This document shows positions 7,750-14,822 of a stretch of 39,260 bases of DNA, one piece after another. The DNA comes from a virus. The notes beneath the pieces were generated by a model. It searched no databases, was not told the origin of the DNA, and was given only the letters and a program-made list of their open reading frames with translations. Position 1 is the stretch's first letter; each line of letters begins with the position of its first letter. The position numbers were made by a program, and so were the translations under genes. The DNA lies in the IMG/VR virus record IMGVR_UViG_3300023118_000005, positions 1 to 39,260 of that record, one strand, 5' to 3'.

Positions 7750-7794
7750 AATTTTAGTTTTTTAACTCGAAAGTAATCCTTACAAGTTGGTTGG

Positions 7795-7989
7795 TTATAT
7801 AAATCCTTTCATTTCATTTGGCATACATGATTTGTTGCCGAATAATTTATAAGAAGCCCAGTCGATAAACCTTTCTAAAAGAGATCTTTTATCCTTCATT
7901 GATTCGCTTAATAATGCTTTGTGAAGATTTACGAATGCGTTTGATGCTTCTGTACATGCTTCTGCTAATGTTTTGGTTTCTACTTTCAT
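7795..7989 (-). CDS. Small helical hypothetical protein (64 aa)
   Basis: A 64-residue protein starting MKVETKTLAEACTEASNAF and carrying a positively charged middle (SMKDKRSLLERF). It is mainly helical and soluble. It follows a hairpin at 8020-8038 and precedes the 170-residue gene by 45 bp. Unknown function. Confidence 0.6.
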   Translation of the reverse strand: MKVETKTLAEACTEASNAFVNLHKALLSESMKDKRSLLERFIDWASYKLFGNKSCMPNEMKGFI

Positions 7990-8019
7990 AATGTGTGGTA
8001 TTTATTGGGTTTTAAAATT

Positions 8020-8045
8020 AGCCGGAATTTCACCGGCTTTTTTTT
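8020..8045. terminator. GC-rich hairpin with T8 tail on the plus strand
   Basis: AGCCGG / CCGGCT (8020-8025 and 8033-8038) with a 7-base loop is a strong stem. The run of eight T lies on the plus strand (8038-8045). On the minus strand, the direction of all neighbouring genes, the stem is followed only by AATTTTAAAAC, a weaker tail. It may act in both directions, partly ending the operon that includes the 121-residue gene while also stopping antisense transcripts. Confidence 0.6.
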
Positions 8046-8048
8046 GGT

Positions 8049-8414
8049 TTAATTTTTATTATCTTCTATAAACTCCTTTGTTAATCCTATTTTATCTAAT
8101 AAACAATTAATTTCGTTAGATGTAAATACAATTCCTCTACTTCCGTAAGAACTTTTATTTTTGTTCTTTTCGTTTAGTATTTTAAGGCAAAAAGAAAGTT
8201 CTTCTATTGGATTAAAATTATACCCTATCGCTTTTAAATATTCTTCATGTTCTTCTTTTGAATTTATTCCTTCTGGCATGCAGTAAATAGGCTCAATTGT
8301 TTTATTCAAAAACCAATCTTGATAATCATTTTCCAAACCCTCTTGTTGTTCTGCAGTTAAAAACTTATTTGCATCTGATTTTGAGTTAAAAAACTCATGT
8401 AGTAAATTTTTCAT
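8049..8414 (-). CDS. Hypothetical protein (121 aa)
   Basis: A 121-residue soluble protein starting MKNLLHEFFNSKSDANKFL, with a polar middle (NEKNKNKSSYGSRG) and an acidic C-terminus ending FIEDNKN. It lies between the operator-controlled 81-residue gene and the hairpin at 8020, so it is probably transcribed from the promoter at 8753-8783. No family was recognised. Confidence 0.6.
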   Translation of the reverse strand: MKNLLHEFFNSKSDANKFLTAEQQEGLENDYQDWFLNKTIEPIYCMPEGINSKEEHEEYLKAIGYNFNPIEELSFCLKILNEKNKNKSSYGSRGIVFTSNEINCLLDKIGLTKEFIEDNKN

Positions 8415-8475
8415 AATTATATTATTTTAATTGTTTTAAATAAGCAGTTTTTAATCTTGCTTAGTATTTTTTGTT

Positions 8476-8721
8476 TTACAAATCGTTTAAATCTACTTCT
8501 ATACAGTTTTCATCTAAATTATGCCAAACTGTAGCAACTCTGAAATATTGTCCATCTCTAATAATATCCTCTCCTGTTCTTGGAACATCCATTGAAAAAC
8601 ATCTATCAATAAAAATTATTGATCCATCTTCAAAAGTTGGTTGCTTACTATGGACGTTTTGATACTGATAAATAACATTAACAGTTTTTACAAATCTTAA
8701 TTCTAATAATCTTTTCAACAT
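8476..8721 (-). CDS. Hypothetical protein under XRE-operator control (81 aa)
   Basis: The ATG at 8721 (MLKRLLELRFVKTVNVIY) is chosen over an upstream GTG frame, because the latter would cover the promoter at 8753-8783. The 81-residue product has a hydrophobic N-terminal strand/helix and a beta-rich remainder (GSIIFIDRCFSMDVPR, GQYFRVATVWHNLDENCIE) ending VDLNDL. It is the first gene behind an operator-promoter identical in plan to that of the XRE gene, so it is likely a direct target of that regulator. Function unknown. Confidence 0.65.
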   Translation of the reverse strand: MLKRLLELRFVKTVNVIYQYQNVHSKQPTFEDGSIIFIDRCFSMDVPRTGEDIIRDGQYFRVATVWHNLDENCIEVDLNDL

Positions 8722-8752
8722 AATTTTATTTTTTAGGTTTATTGTTATGATG

Positions 8753-8783
8753 TAAAGATATATTAGTTTCACTTATTGTGCAA
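8753..8783 (-). promoter_or_regulatory. Promoter with embedded operator, upstream of the 81-aa gene
   Basis: On the minus strand: TTG (complement of 8781-8783), 20 bases, TATCTTTA (8753-8760). The inverted repeat TTTCAC-N5-GTGCAA (plus strand 8767-8783) covers the -33 element and half the spacer, and overlaps the stop codon of the XRE gene. The same repeat occurs at the same distance (6 bases) from the -7 box of the XRE promoter at 8985-9015, which supports a real regulator-binding site for repression. Confidence 0.7.
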
Positions 8784-8967
8784 GTAATTCGAAGGATATT
8801 TTTAAATTAAATTGTGTTAAAATTTCATCAAGGCGTTTATCTCTAATGTTTCTAGTGCCTGAGAGCCATTTTGAAAGTTGTGTTTCAGTGCATTTTATTT
8901 TATCAGCGAACTCTCTTTGCGTAAATCCGGTTCCTTCAAGTATCAGTTTTAATATTTTTTTATTCAT
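8773..8967 (-). CDS. XRE/Cro-family transcription regulator (64 aa)
   Basis: A 64-residue protein that is essentially one helix-turn-helix domain. Residues 13-37 (TGFTQREFADKIKCTETQLSK...) form the helix-turn-helix, with the usual FTQxEFA first helix and SKWLSG recognition helix. It has no second domain for ligand or RecA response. It has its own promoter, and an inverted repeat overlies the -33 boxes of both its own promoter and the next one downstream. This indicates a self-repressing regulator that also controls the 81-residue gene. There is no integrase, so a timing or immunity role rather than classical lysogeny is likely. Confidence 0.85.
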   Translation of the reverse strand: MNKKILKLILEGTGFTQREFADKIKCTETQLSKWLSGTRNIRDKRLDEILTQFNLKISFELLAQ

Positions 8968-8984
8968 GGTTGTGATTTTTTATT

Positions 8985-9015
8985 CAAATTTAGCACTATT
9001 TCACAACACGTGCAA
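8985..9015 (-). promoter_or_regulatory. Promoter with embedded operator, upstream of the XRE gene
   Basis: On the minus strand: TTG (complement of 9013-9015), 20 bases, TAAATTTG (complement of 8985-8992), a full match to TAnnTTTG. TTTCAC-N5-GTGCAA lies at 8999-9015 on the plus strand, covering the -33 box. Half-sites and spacing are identical to those at 8767-8783; only the five central bases differ. Predicted autoregulatory site of the XRE protein, whose ATG is 18 bases past the box. Confidence 0.75.
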
Positions 9016-9017
9016 TT

Positions 9018-9146
9018 TTATTTCCCTTTTTCAGCGTAAACCGTTTTAATGTCGCTATAAGTAATGGCTGTTATCGACTTTGATTGCATGATTTGTTTTT
9101 TGGTTTCGGGTGGTAGGTTTCGCCACCAGAGTAAATACTTACGCAT
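9018..9146 (-). CDS. Small hypothetical protein, WW-rich (42 aa)
   Basis: A 42-residue frame beginning MRKYLLWWRNLPPETKKQIM and ending IKTVYAEKGK. It overlaps the end of the 138-residue gene by 8 bp and stops 3 bp before the XRE promoter. The pattern WWRNL-P followed by a short helix and ITYSDI recurs in small genes of Bacteroidota phages (from memory). Function unknown. Confidence 0.6.
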   Translation of the reverse strand: MRKYLLWWRNLPPETKKQIMQSKSITAITYSDIKTVYAEKGK

Positions 9147-9555
9147 CGAAATTAAACTTCAATTGTTCTGACAAGTTTTTAGTAAATTCTTTGAACTTAA
9201 TAGCGTCAAAATTATAATTAACTATATCGCAAATCACTAATGCAAATTCGTCTTGATTGTACAAGGCTTTTAAAAATCCATCTGAATCATTTTTTTCTTT
9301 GTATTTATCTAATGTTTTAAAAAAAGCATCATGTACTTCTCTTTTTTCTAATCTAATAGTAAAATCTACATCGTAATTTTTATATTCATCCTGTAGATCA
9401 TCCATAAAAGTTTCTAAGCAATCACAATAAAGAAGTTCTGCAAGTTTTTTAGATCCTAATTTTTCGCAAAATAAAAATATAGTTGCAATACTTAATTTAT
9501 CCTCTAAGTTTAAAACTCCTCTTGTCGTGTCGTATATTATTTCTTCTATTTTCAT
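9139..9555 (-). CDS. Hypothetical acidic helical protein (138 aa)
   Basis: A 138-residue protein with an acidic, helix-forming composition, start MKIEEIIYDTTRGVLNLED and end EQLKFNFDA. It carries a Cys cluster (YCDCLETF near residue 44). It follows the methyltransferase after 38 bp and is probably in the same transcript. No domain was recognised. An accessory to the methyltransferase or an anti-restriction role is conceivable from position only. Confidence 0.6.
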   Translation of the reverse strand: MKIEEIIYDTTRGVLNLEDKLSIATIFLFCEKLGSKKLAELLYCDCLETFMDDLQDEYKNYDVDFTIRLEKREVHDAFFKTLDKYKEKNDSDGFLKALYNQDEFALVICDIVNYNFDAIKFKEFTKNLSEQLKFNFDA

Positions 9556-9593
9556 CTTCCAATTCCGTTAATAGTTAATAGCTGTTTTAGGGG

Positions 9594-10484
9594 TTAAATA
9601 AAAGATAGTATGTGTGCAATTACATCAACTGTCCATCCGTTGCCTAGCATTTTATACCTCTGAGTATTAGATACTGATTCTGTGTAATTATCCGGAACCG
9701 TTTGAAGTCTCTCGCATTCAATAGGGGATAGTTTCCTTGCGTATTCTCCATCGCTTACTAATAATCCTAATTTCTTTCTTTGCATCATAGACTTTGCGTT
9801 CTCTTTGTAAATAGTACTTAGTATGCATTGACTTTTATCTTTAAAAACAAGTTGTCTTCTTGCTTTTTCAAAGTACTGTTTAAAATTTCCTCCTTTGAAA
9901 TAGTTTGCATCGATGCAGTATGATTTTTCCCTGTCCACAAAACCATCTTCTATAATTGAAGATAATAAAACGCTTTTATCTTCAGGGACACAAACTCCTT
10001 CTATATTTGTCCAGTACAATCTTTCTCTATTTTGAGCAGAAAGCAGAGAAGAGTTTATTCTTATCGGTTCAACTCCTGTGAATTTAGAAATAACATCTTC
10101 ATACTCTTTTTTCATTTTTACATTTTCCAAAATAAACTTAACGTCTGCATTTATAAACTCCTGTATAAATCTAAGGTCTGCCGCGAACTCAAAAAATAAT
10201 CTGCTTCGCGGATCACTAAAGTTTAATTGTTTTCCTGCAAACGAAAAACCCTGGCATGGACTTCCTCCTATTAATAAATGAATCTTAGGCAGATATTTAA
10301 TTTTTATTTTAGTAACATCACCTAATTGCTTTGTATTTGGAAAATTTTTATTTGTAACTTGAATTGCATATTTATCCACTTCAGATGCAAAGTAATTTGT
10401 TACATTTTTATTTAGTTTGCTTAATGCAATTTGACCACAGCTCATTCCGTCAAACTCTGCTAGTACATTATATTCTTCTTTCAT
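9594..10484 (-). CDS. C5-cytosine DNA methyltransferase (296 aa)
   Basis: Transfers a methyl group from SAM to carbon 5 of cytosine in DNA. Canonical motifs in order: motif I FDGMSCGQ (11-18), motif IV GGSPCQGFSFAG (73-84, catalytic Cys77), motif VI ENV (120-122), motif VIII QNRERLYW (151-158), motif IX-like RKLSPIECERLQ and motif X MLGNGWTVDVI near the C-terminus. The short target-recognition region and the FDGMSCGQIAL start recall the DNMT3-like phage enzymes. No restriction endonuclease is adjacent, so this is an orphan enzyme, probably protecting phage DNA from host restriction. It sits at the downstream end of the replication operon. Confidence 0.95.
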   Translation of the reverse strand: MKEEYNVLAEFDGMSCGQIALSKLNKNVTNYFASEVDKYAIQVTNKNFPNTKQLGDVTKIKIKYLPKIHLLIGGSPCQGFSFAGKQLNFSDPRSRLFFEFAADLRFIQEFINADVKFILENVKMKKEYEDVISKFTGVEPIRINSSLLSAQNRERLYWTNIEGVCVPEDKSVLLSSIIEDGFVDREKSYCIDANYFKGGNFKQYFEKARRQLVFKDKSQCILSTIYKENAKSMMQRKKLGLLVSDGEYARKLSPIECERLQTVPDNYTESVSNTQRYKMLGNGWTVDVIAHILSFI

Positions 10485-10520
10485 AATCTATTTTTTTAAT
10501 GTTATTTAAAATAAGGTTGG

Positions 10521-10826
10521 TTAGTCGATAATCTTGCAATGTTTAAATCTAAAGTCGTGAAGGAAATGATATTTATCATCCCCTAAAATACCACCGCATG
10601 GTTTAATTGATTCAGCAAAATAACCGCCTTTTGTGTTAATTTTTACAATATAAAACGGTTCTGTTGGATAATGGTCTTGTGTTTTAATTTCATACTTTTC
10701 ATTATCTCCATAATCACGGGTCAATAAATTGCCCTCTTTAATAATTTTACCATCCATGTCAACGGTTTCTTTAATTCCTGAATCACCTTTAAAGTACATT
10801 GTAATCTTTTTATTCGCTTGCTTCAT
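10521..10826 (-). CDS. Hypothetical protein, possibly YopX-like (101 aa)
   Basis: A 101-residue beta-rich protein. The start MKQANKKITMYFKGDSGIKE is followed by VDMDGKIIKEGNLLTRDYGD, a turn typical of small SH3-like domains, and the C-terminal segment HFLHDFRFKHCKIID. The pattern of a short strand followed by DGK-x-I-x-EGD/N-x-L is also seen in YopX proteins such as the one at 20.7 kb, but similarity is weak. Function unknown. Confidence 0.6.
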   Translation of the reverse strand: MKQANKKITMYFKGDSGIKETVDMDGKIIKEGNLLTRDYGDNEKYEIKTQDHYPTEPFYIVKINTKGGYFAESIKPCGGILGDDKYHFLHDFRFKHCKIID

Positions 10827-10873
10827 AATTTCTCTATTTATTTTTCAAATAAGGCTCAATTTTTGGGCAGGGG

Positions 10874-11200
10874 TTAATATATTTTGAATTTTATGTACTC
10901 AGATCCTTTTTTAACTATTGCTTTGAACACGTGCAATTCATTTATGTAACGATCATCTACGCCGTATTTTTTTACCAGGCAATCTTCAAATAATTTAATC
11001 GGATTGCTACAGTCGGATGCTCTACTACTAAATCCAAATTCTATTGCTAATTTAATGTTTTTTGGATCTGGAAAAACTATTTTACTCGGCAACAGAAATA
11101 ATACATTTTTAATGTATCGATTGTATTCATCAGTTTTATAGCGTTTTCCTTTCCACGCTCGGTTAACTGATAACGGCTTAATATTTATCGTGTGATTCAT
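10874..11200 (-). CDS. rusA: RusA-family Holliday junction resolvase (108 aa)
   Basis: Cleaves four-way DNA junctions symmetrically, resolving recombination and replication intermediates before packaging. The 108 residues match RusA length. The start has the expected short strand plus SVNRAWKGKR, and the catalytic acidic set is in place: Asp63 in ASDCSNPIKL, Asp73 in FEDCLVKKYG and Asp82/Asp83 in VDDRYI, then Lys93. Its ATG overlaps the stop of the 40-residue gene upstream. Its position near the replication genes fits. Confidence 0.9.
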   Translation of the reverse strand: MNHTINIKPLSVNRAWKGKRYKTDEYNRYIKNVLFLLPSKIVFPDPKNIKLAIEFGFSSRASDCSNPIKLFEDCLVKKYGVDDRYINELHVFKAIVKKGSEYIKFKIY

Positions 11201-11319
11201 AAACGCTGAGTTATTACGTTACGATAAACCAAATTTACTCGTTCTCTGTTTTGCCCACGGCTCGAATAAAAAGCAATTACTCGATTAATTCTTTTTAGTG
11301 GCGATTCTTTTGATTTCAT
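11197..11319 (-). CDS. Small arginine-rich hypothetical protein (40 aa)
   Basis: The frame starts MKSKESPLKRINRVIAFYSS and ends NVITQRL. Both ends overlap their neighbours by 3-4 bases: it begins at the stop of the 150-residue gene and ends over the ATG of rusA. This ATGA coupling at both sides is the best evidence that it is translated. It is strongly basic and may bind nucleic acid. Confidence 0.65.
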   Translation of the reverse strand: MKSKESPLKRINRVIAFYSSRGQNRERVNLVYRNVITQRL

Positions 11320-11768
11320 AAGCTTAATTGTTTAATTGCTGATTCAGTTAAATCAATTCTATGTTTTACAATTTGTTCTATAGATGTTTTTGGCCAGTTA
11401 GAGAAGAAAACCGTATTACCGTGTTTAAGTACATGTATGTTATTCCATCTTTTTTCTATTTCACAGCCACTAAACAATACTTTTTCTTTAGCATTGTCAT
11501 AATAATTTAGTGCTGAAGAATAATAATTTAATCCATTTTTATCATCTTCATTAAATTTATCAGAGGTCTTATTTATATCAAAATAATTTTCAGGTTTAGG
11601 TTCTTCTAAAATATTACCCTCCAAATCACAAGGAACAAACATTCCTATATTTAGTGGTTTTATTAAAAATTTAGAATACAGATCAATTGAATGGCATGTT
11701 GATTCTATTGATTTTTCTAATTTATTCATTTCCTGAATAACATAATCGGTCATTGATATTAGTTTCAT
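11316..11768 (-). CDS. Hypothetical protein, paralogue of the 145-aa protein at 6.8 kb
   Basis: A 150-residue protein with start MKLISMTDYV, a central MFVPC, LEEP, YYSSA and terminal A-x-KQLS, all shared with the product of 6797-7234. It sits between the RepA-type ATPase and rusA. The two copies have diverged over most of their length but keep the same order of motifs. No enzyme motif was seen. A role in replication or takeover is possible from context. Confidence 0.7.
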   Translation of the reverse strand: MKLISMTDYVIQEMNKLEKSIESTCHSIDLYSKFLIKPLNIGMFVPCDLEGNILEEPKPENYFDINKTSDKFNEDDKNGLNYYSSALNYYDNAKEKVLFSGCEIEKRWNNIHVLKHGNTVFFSNWPKTSIEQIVKHRIDLTESAIKQLSL

Positions 11769-11834
11769 GATTAATAATTTTAGTTGATATTATAAGTAAA
11801 TAACTTTTTTCTTTTTTCGTATTCGATTTCAATT

Positions 11835-12713
11835 CTAAAAATCAGGCGATGATTTATTTTTAGGCAAATTATCTATTTCATTTTCTTGTATTTCATAAGG
11901 CAACCAATCATCATTCACACCGAAAAGCAAATCTTCAAACGGAATGTTACGACTGTATTCGCAAGTTACATTTGTAAACCCTGTTTCTTTATCGTTGTCA
12001 ATAAAGGCAACCGTTTCGGCTTTCTTTAAAACAGATGATCCAACGTGTCCAACTGGCTTAGATGTTCCGAAATTCTTATGCAAAATTCCTGTTATATGCA
12101 TCTGTTCTTTTGAAGTCCATTCTAAAAGCTTCTCAGTAAGTCCTGTCGCTTGTTCTAAGCTATTAAAATCAGTTACAAGATCTACATATCCATCTATAGA
12201 AATTAATCCAATATGAGCCTTATATTCGCTTTCGTAAATAATCCAGTCTATAAACTCAAAACGTTCCTTTGGCGAATATTGTCTTAAAGAAAATGTTTTG
12301 TAAAGATCGTAATTACCTCCAACCATATCGCAAACACGTCTAACAACTCGCTGAGTGTGAAATTTTGATTGCTCCGTATCAAATTCAATAATAAATTTTT
12401 CGTTCGTTTGATGCCCTTTAATCGAAGGATTTAAAATATTTGATTGTCCTCCAATATATCCTGCAACAATCATAGACTTAAAAAATGTCTTTCTACTTTT
12501 AGAAGCTCCAACGATACATGAAAAATCTCCATAAGATCCAAACGGAATTGCAAATGATGTTCCTTTGTACAGGCTTGTGCCTACGCTTATTGCAACTGGC
12601 TGTGGTTTTATTTCTTCAGCAGGATCAATATAAGAATCTTTCGCTATCTGTGAAAAATCTATTTTCGCCTCTGGAATAATTAAGTTGTCTAAATCTGAAA
12701 AGTCTACTGGCAT
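11835..12713 (-). CDS. RepA/AAA_25-type ATPase, probable replicative helicase (292 aa)
   Basis: A RecA-fold ATPase of the RepA/KaiC-like group that typically acts as a hexameric helicase at phage or plasmid origins. Walker A is GASKSRKT (69-76). The Walker B strand is LISIDG, with Asp174. A sensor-like segment HITGILHKN lies near 206-214, followed by a Gly-rich HVGSSVLKK. The Asn/Asp-rich N-terminus of about 50 residues could mediate partner contact. It follows the 161-residue gene by 2 bp. The neighbouring initiator supports a role in origin loading. Confidence 0.85.
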   Translation of the reverse strand: MPVDFSDLDNLIIPEAKIDFSQIAKDSYIDPAEEIKPQPVAISVGTSLYKGTSFAIPFGSYGDFSCIVGASKSRKTFFKSMIVAGYIGGQSNILNPSIKGHQTNEKFIIEFDTEQSKFHTQRVVRRVCDMVGGNYDLYKTFSLRQYSPKERFEFIDWIIYESEYKAHIGLISIDGYVDLVTDFNSLEQATGLTEKLLEWTSKEQMHITGILHKNFGTSKPVGHVGSSVLKKAETVAFIDNDKETGFTNVTCEYSRNIPFEDLLFGVNDDWLPYEIQENEIDNLPKNKSSPDF

Positions 12714-12715
12714 AA

Positions 12716-13201
12716 TTAAATATAGTTATCGGTATCTTTCAAAAATTCGTTTACCGTGTTGCAAAATGATTTTGTTACTGATTCAGTTTTCCAACTGCTT
12801 TTTAATTTTTCAATTAATCCTTTTTCGTTTTCTTTTATTATTTCAGATTCATTTTTATACGAATCAAAATCAACTCCAATTTGTTTTAAATAATTAATCA
12901 AATCCTGATTATTTAAATTTGATGTCATTATTGACAAATGTGTTTCTATTGGTTTCTTAAATACATCTGAAACATCTTTAATTGCCATTTTAATATTTCC
13001 GTGAAAATGCAAATTTTGGTTAATAGTGTAGCAAAGTAATTTAGCGAATAATAAATTATCAACCATGTATTGCTTTTCACTTTCTTTTATCGTTTCGCTA
13101 ACGTATTTAATTGCCTCTATATCTTCAGGAAAAATATTTTTAGGAACTCGCTTAAATAGCTTTACTATTCTTTCTATTGATTTATCAGATTTCCACGACA
13201 T
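12716..13201 (-). CDS. Hypothetical replication-associated protein (161 aa)
   Basis: A 161-residue helical protein starting MSWKSDKSIERIVKLFKRVPK, with Lys-rich surfaces and no membrane segment. It sits directly before the helicase-like gene (2 bp), and its ATG touches the end of the 111-residue gene. Small helical genes directly before a helicase are often loaders or cofactors, which is the suggestion here. No motif confirms it. Confidence 0.6.
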   Translation of the reverse strand: MSWKSDKSIERIVKLFKRVPKNIFPEDIEAIKYVSETIKESEKQYMVDNLLFAKLLCYTINQNLHFHGNIKMAIKDVSDVFKKPIETHLSIMTSNLNNQDLINYLKQIGVDFDSYKNESEIIKENEKGLIEKLKSSWKTESVTKSFCNTVNEFLKDTDNYI

Positions 13202-13536
13202 CAGATACTTAATTTAGGTTCTTCGTGATTAACAAATTCAGGAATGTATTTTTTTCTTTTTGGAATTTGGTGTTTTGAATATTTACCAAAAGTTTGCAGA
13301 ACCCTTGCCACAATTATTTCATCAGGAGTTGAATTATCATTTACTCCTTTTTCGTATTTAATTAATTTAACGCACCAATTAAAGTACCAGCCATTTGTAA
13401 AAAGTGTATTTACACCGTTTGGCTTATTCCAATATTCGGGTTTTTCTTTTTCCAATGCTTCTTTAAGAATTTCGTGTAGTTCTAATCTAGTATATTTATG
13501 ATAACGAGCTAAATTTTTGGATTGATTTATATTCAT
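13201..13536 (-). CDS. Hypothetical protein in replication operon (111 aa)
   Basis: A 111-residue protein with a basic N-terminal helix (MNINQSKNLARYHKYTRLEL), aromatic core (LFTNGWYFNWCVKLIKYEKG) and basic stretch HQIPKRKKYIPEF near the C-terminus. It could bind DNA. It follows the 117-residue gene after 18 bp and shares its last base with the next ATG. No family was recognised. Confidence 0.6.
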   Translation of the reverse strand: MNINQSKNLARYHKYTRLELHEILKEALEKEKPEYWNKPNGVNTLFTNGWYFNWCVKLIKYEKGVNDNSTPDEIIVARVLQTFGKYSKHQIPKRKKYIPEFVNHEEPKLSI

Positions 13537-13554
13537 CTTTTCAATTTTTTAGGT

Positions 13555-13908
13555 TTATAATCTATCTTCTTTAATTTTTGGTTTAGGGAATTGTTTCTTT
13601 TGGCTTGGTGTTAGTTTAGAATAAACTTCATCTGATTTTAAATGTTCTCTAATCCAAATGCAAATTTCTTGAACGTTTAATTTATAAGTTTTTCCGTATT
13701 TACCTAAAGAGCCATTTCTAAGTGCTGTAATTATTAAATCAGAATCGATAGTTTTAAACTCTGAATAAATGTCAGCAGTTATTTTATTTAACTTATCGAT
13801 TGATATTTCTGATTCTAATCTATCATAAACAACCGTTATTGCTATTTTTATGTTATTGATTAAGAAGTCCGAGCCTTGCAAGTCTGGCAATGTCTGTAAT
13901 TGATTCAT
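13555..13908 (-). CDS. Hypothetical protein in replication operon (117 aa)
   Basis: A 117-residue protein whose ATG lies 56 bp inside the end of the initiator gene in another frame. This is the only in-frame ATG near the start. The middle is helical (IDKLNKITADIYSEF), then GSLGKYGKTYKLNVQEICIWIREHL. The C-terminus is basic and Pro/Lys-rich (PSQKKQFPKPKIKEDRL). It resembles small replication accessory proteins in layout, but no family is recognised. Confidence 0.6.
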   Translation of the reverse strand: MNQLQTLPDLQGSDFLINNIKIAITVVYDRLESEISIDKLNKITADIYSEFKTIDSDLIITALRNGSLGKYGKTYKLNVQEICIWIREHLKSDEVYSKLTPSQKKQFPKPKIKEDRL

Positions 13909-14599
13909 CTGTTTTTATATTTTTGTTAATATTTTCTTTTAAATAGGGCAAAGTGTTTTTAAGTTTAGTTTTCCAATTCTTAATTTCTTTACCGTGTCCG
14001 TCCTTCCATTCATTTTCTACCCAAGAATCATATTTTGCTTTTATCGAATATTCATCTATAAAAGGCTTTTGTTCTTTAGCATATAAAATGAAATCTTCAT
14101 AATCAGGAATACTATTTACTTTACTTTTATTTTCTATAGTATCCTTTACTATACTTTGTGTGTTATCGGCTACTGTAAGTTTACTTTTACTGGGTTTACG
14201 TACACCTAAACTAATTAAAAGGAGTAATAAACCCTCATAAGTTATACATGTATTTTTTCTCTTAAAATATGCATCACTAATACTTTCTATAAATGACTGG
14301 CACCAAATTATTTTATTTTCCTTCCAAAGAACAGAATCAAACTTCCCAATATCTACCAAATCATTAACAATTGATAAAAGAATTTCTTTGCTTACTTTAC
14401 ATTTTGCACTAAGAAACATTACTGTAGTAGGTTTTGATAAATCTAAGTAATGATAATTTGTTTTTGCTAATTCTCTAAGTAATTTAATGAATGTTGCAAA
14501 TCCATCGTTACCGTATGTTTCTTCAATGTAAAACATCTTATTGCCTTCTTCGCAATAAAAAGGAAAATAATCAACGTTATTTCGTTCAGGTCTAGCCAT
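13853..14599 (-). CDS. DUF4373-type replication initiator-like protein (248 aa)
   Basis: The N-terminal domain (1-110) carries the DUF4373/Lin1244-like pattern: MARPERNNVDYFPFYCEEG, then GNDGFATFIKLLRELAKTNYHY, a winged-helix fold common in phage initiators. A polar linker (about residues 130-165) precedes a C-terminal DnaD-like helical part (YEDFILYAKEQKPF, GHGKEIKNWKTKLKNTL). It should bind the origin and recruit the RepA-type ATPase encoded two genes later. The linker coding sequence contains a cluster of TTTACT repeats and an inverted repeat, as phage lambda O carries its origin inside the gene. Confidence 0.8.
   Translation of the reverse strand: MARPERNNVDYFPFYCEEGNKMFYIEETYGNDGFATFIKLLRELAKTNYHYLDLSKPTTVMFLSAKCKVSKEILLSIVNDLVDIGKFDSVLWKENKIIWCQSFIESISDAYFKRKNTCITYEGLLLLLISLGVRKPSKSKLTVADNTQSIVKDTIENKSKVNSIPDYEDFILYAKEQKPFIDEYSIKAKYDSWVENEWKDGHGKEIKNWKTKLKNTLPYLKENINKNIKTDESITDIARLARLGLLNQ
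14115..14200. repeat. Iteron-like TTTACT cluster with inverted repeat, candidate replication origin
   Basis: Within 86 bp of the initiator gene, TTTACT occurs five times (14115, 14120, 14145, 14180, 14186) plus TTTACG at 14195. The inverted repeat TATAGTA-TCCTT-TACTATA lies at 14135-14153. The segment encodes the flexible linker between the two domains, where protein constraint is low. By analogy with lambda O this could be the origin bound by the gene's own product. AT-rich composition alone could yield some of these repeats. Confidence 0.4.
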
Positions 14600-14638
14600 A
14601 ATAATATTTACTAATTGTTAAATTTTAGAGAAAAAAAA

Positions 14639-14794
14639 TTACTGTACTAATACAAAAGTAACTCCGTCTATAATGACTTTCGTTAATAATCCGTCTCCAA
14701 TTCTCTTATAAACAGTAGGTTTTGACAAATTATAAGTCTTTGCATAATTCTCTACTGTTTTTAATTTTGTTCTGTCTATTTTTAATGGTTGCAT
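14639..14794 (-). CDS. Small winged-helix/MerR-like DNA-binding protein (51 aa)
   Basis: A 51-residue protein starting MQPLKIDRTKLKTVENYAKT. It then has the helix-turn-helix NLSKPTVYKRIGDGLL and a wing VIIDGVTFVLVQ, the layout of excisionase-like or MerR-type minimal domains. It shares the SKPTV core with the protein at 18817-19044. It is the first gene behind the promoter at 14871 and precedes the initiator by about 40 bp, so it probably regulates the replication operon. Confidence 0.75.
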   Translation of the reverse strand: MQPLKIDRTKLKTVENYAKTYNLSKPTVYKRIGDGLLTKVIIDGVTFVLVQ

Positions 14795-14822
14795 ACTTTA
14801 CGATATGTTAATTTTTAATTCT

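Noticed and set aside
8722-8772. GTG start adding 17 residues to the 81-residue gene
   Set aside because: The extension would cover the -7 box and half of the operator; the ATG at 8721 follows a typical leader.
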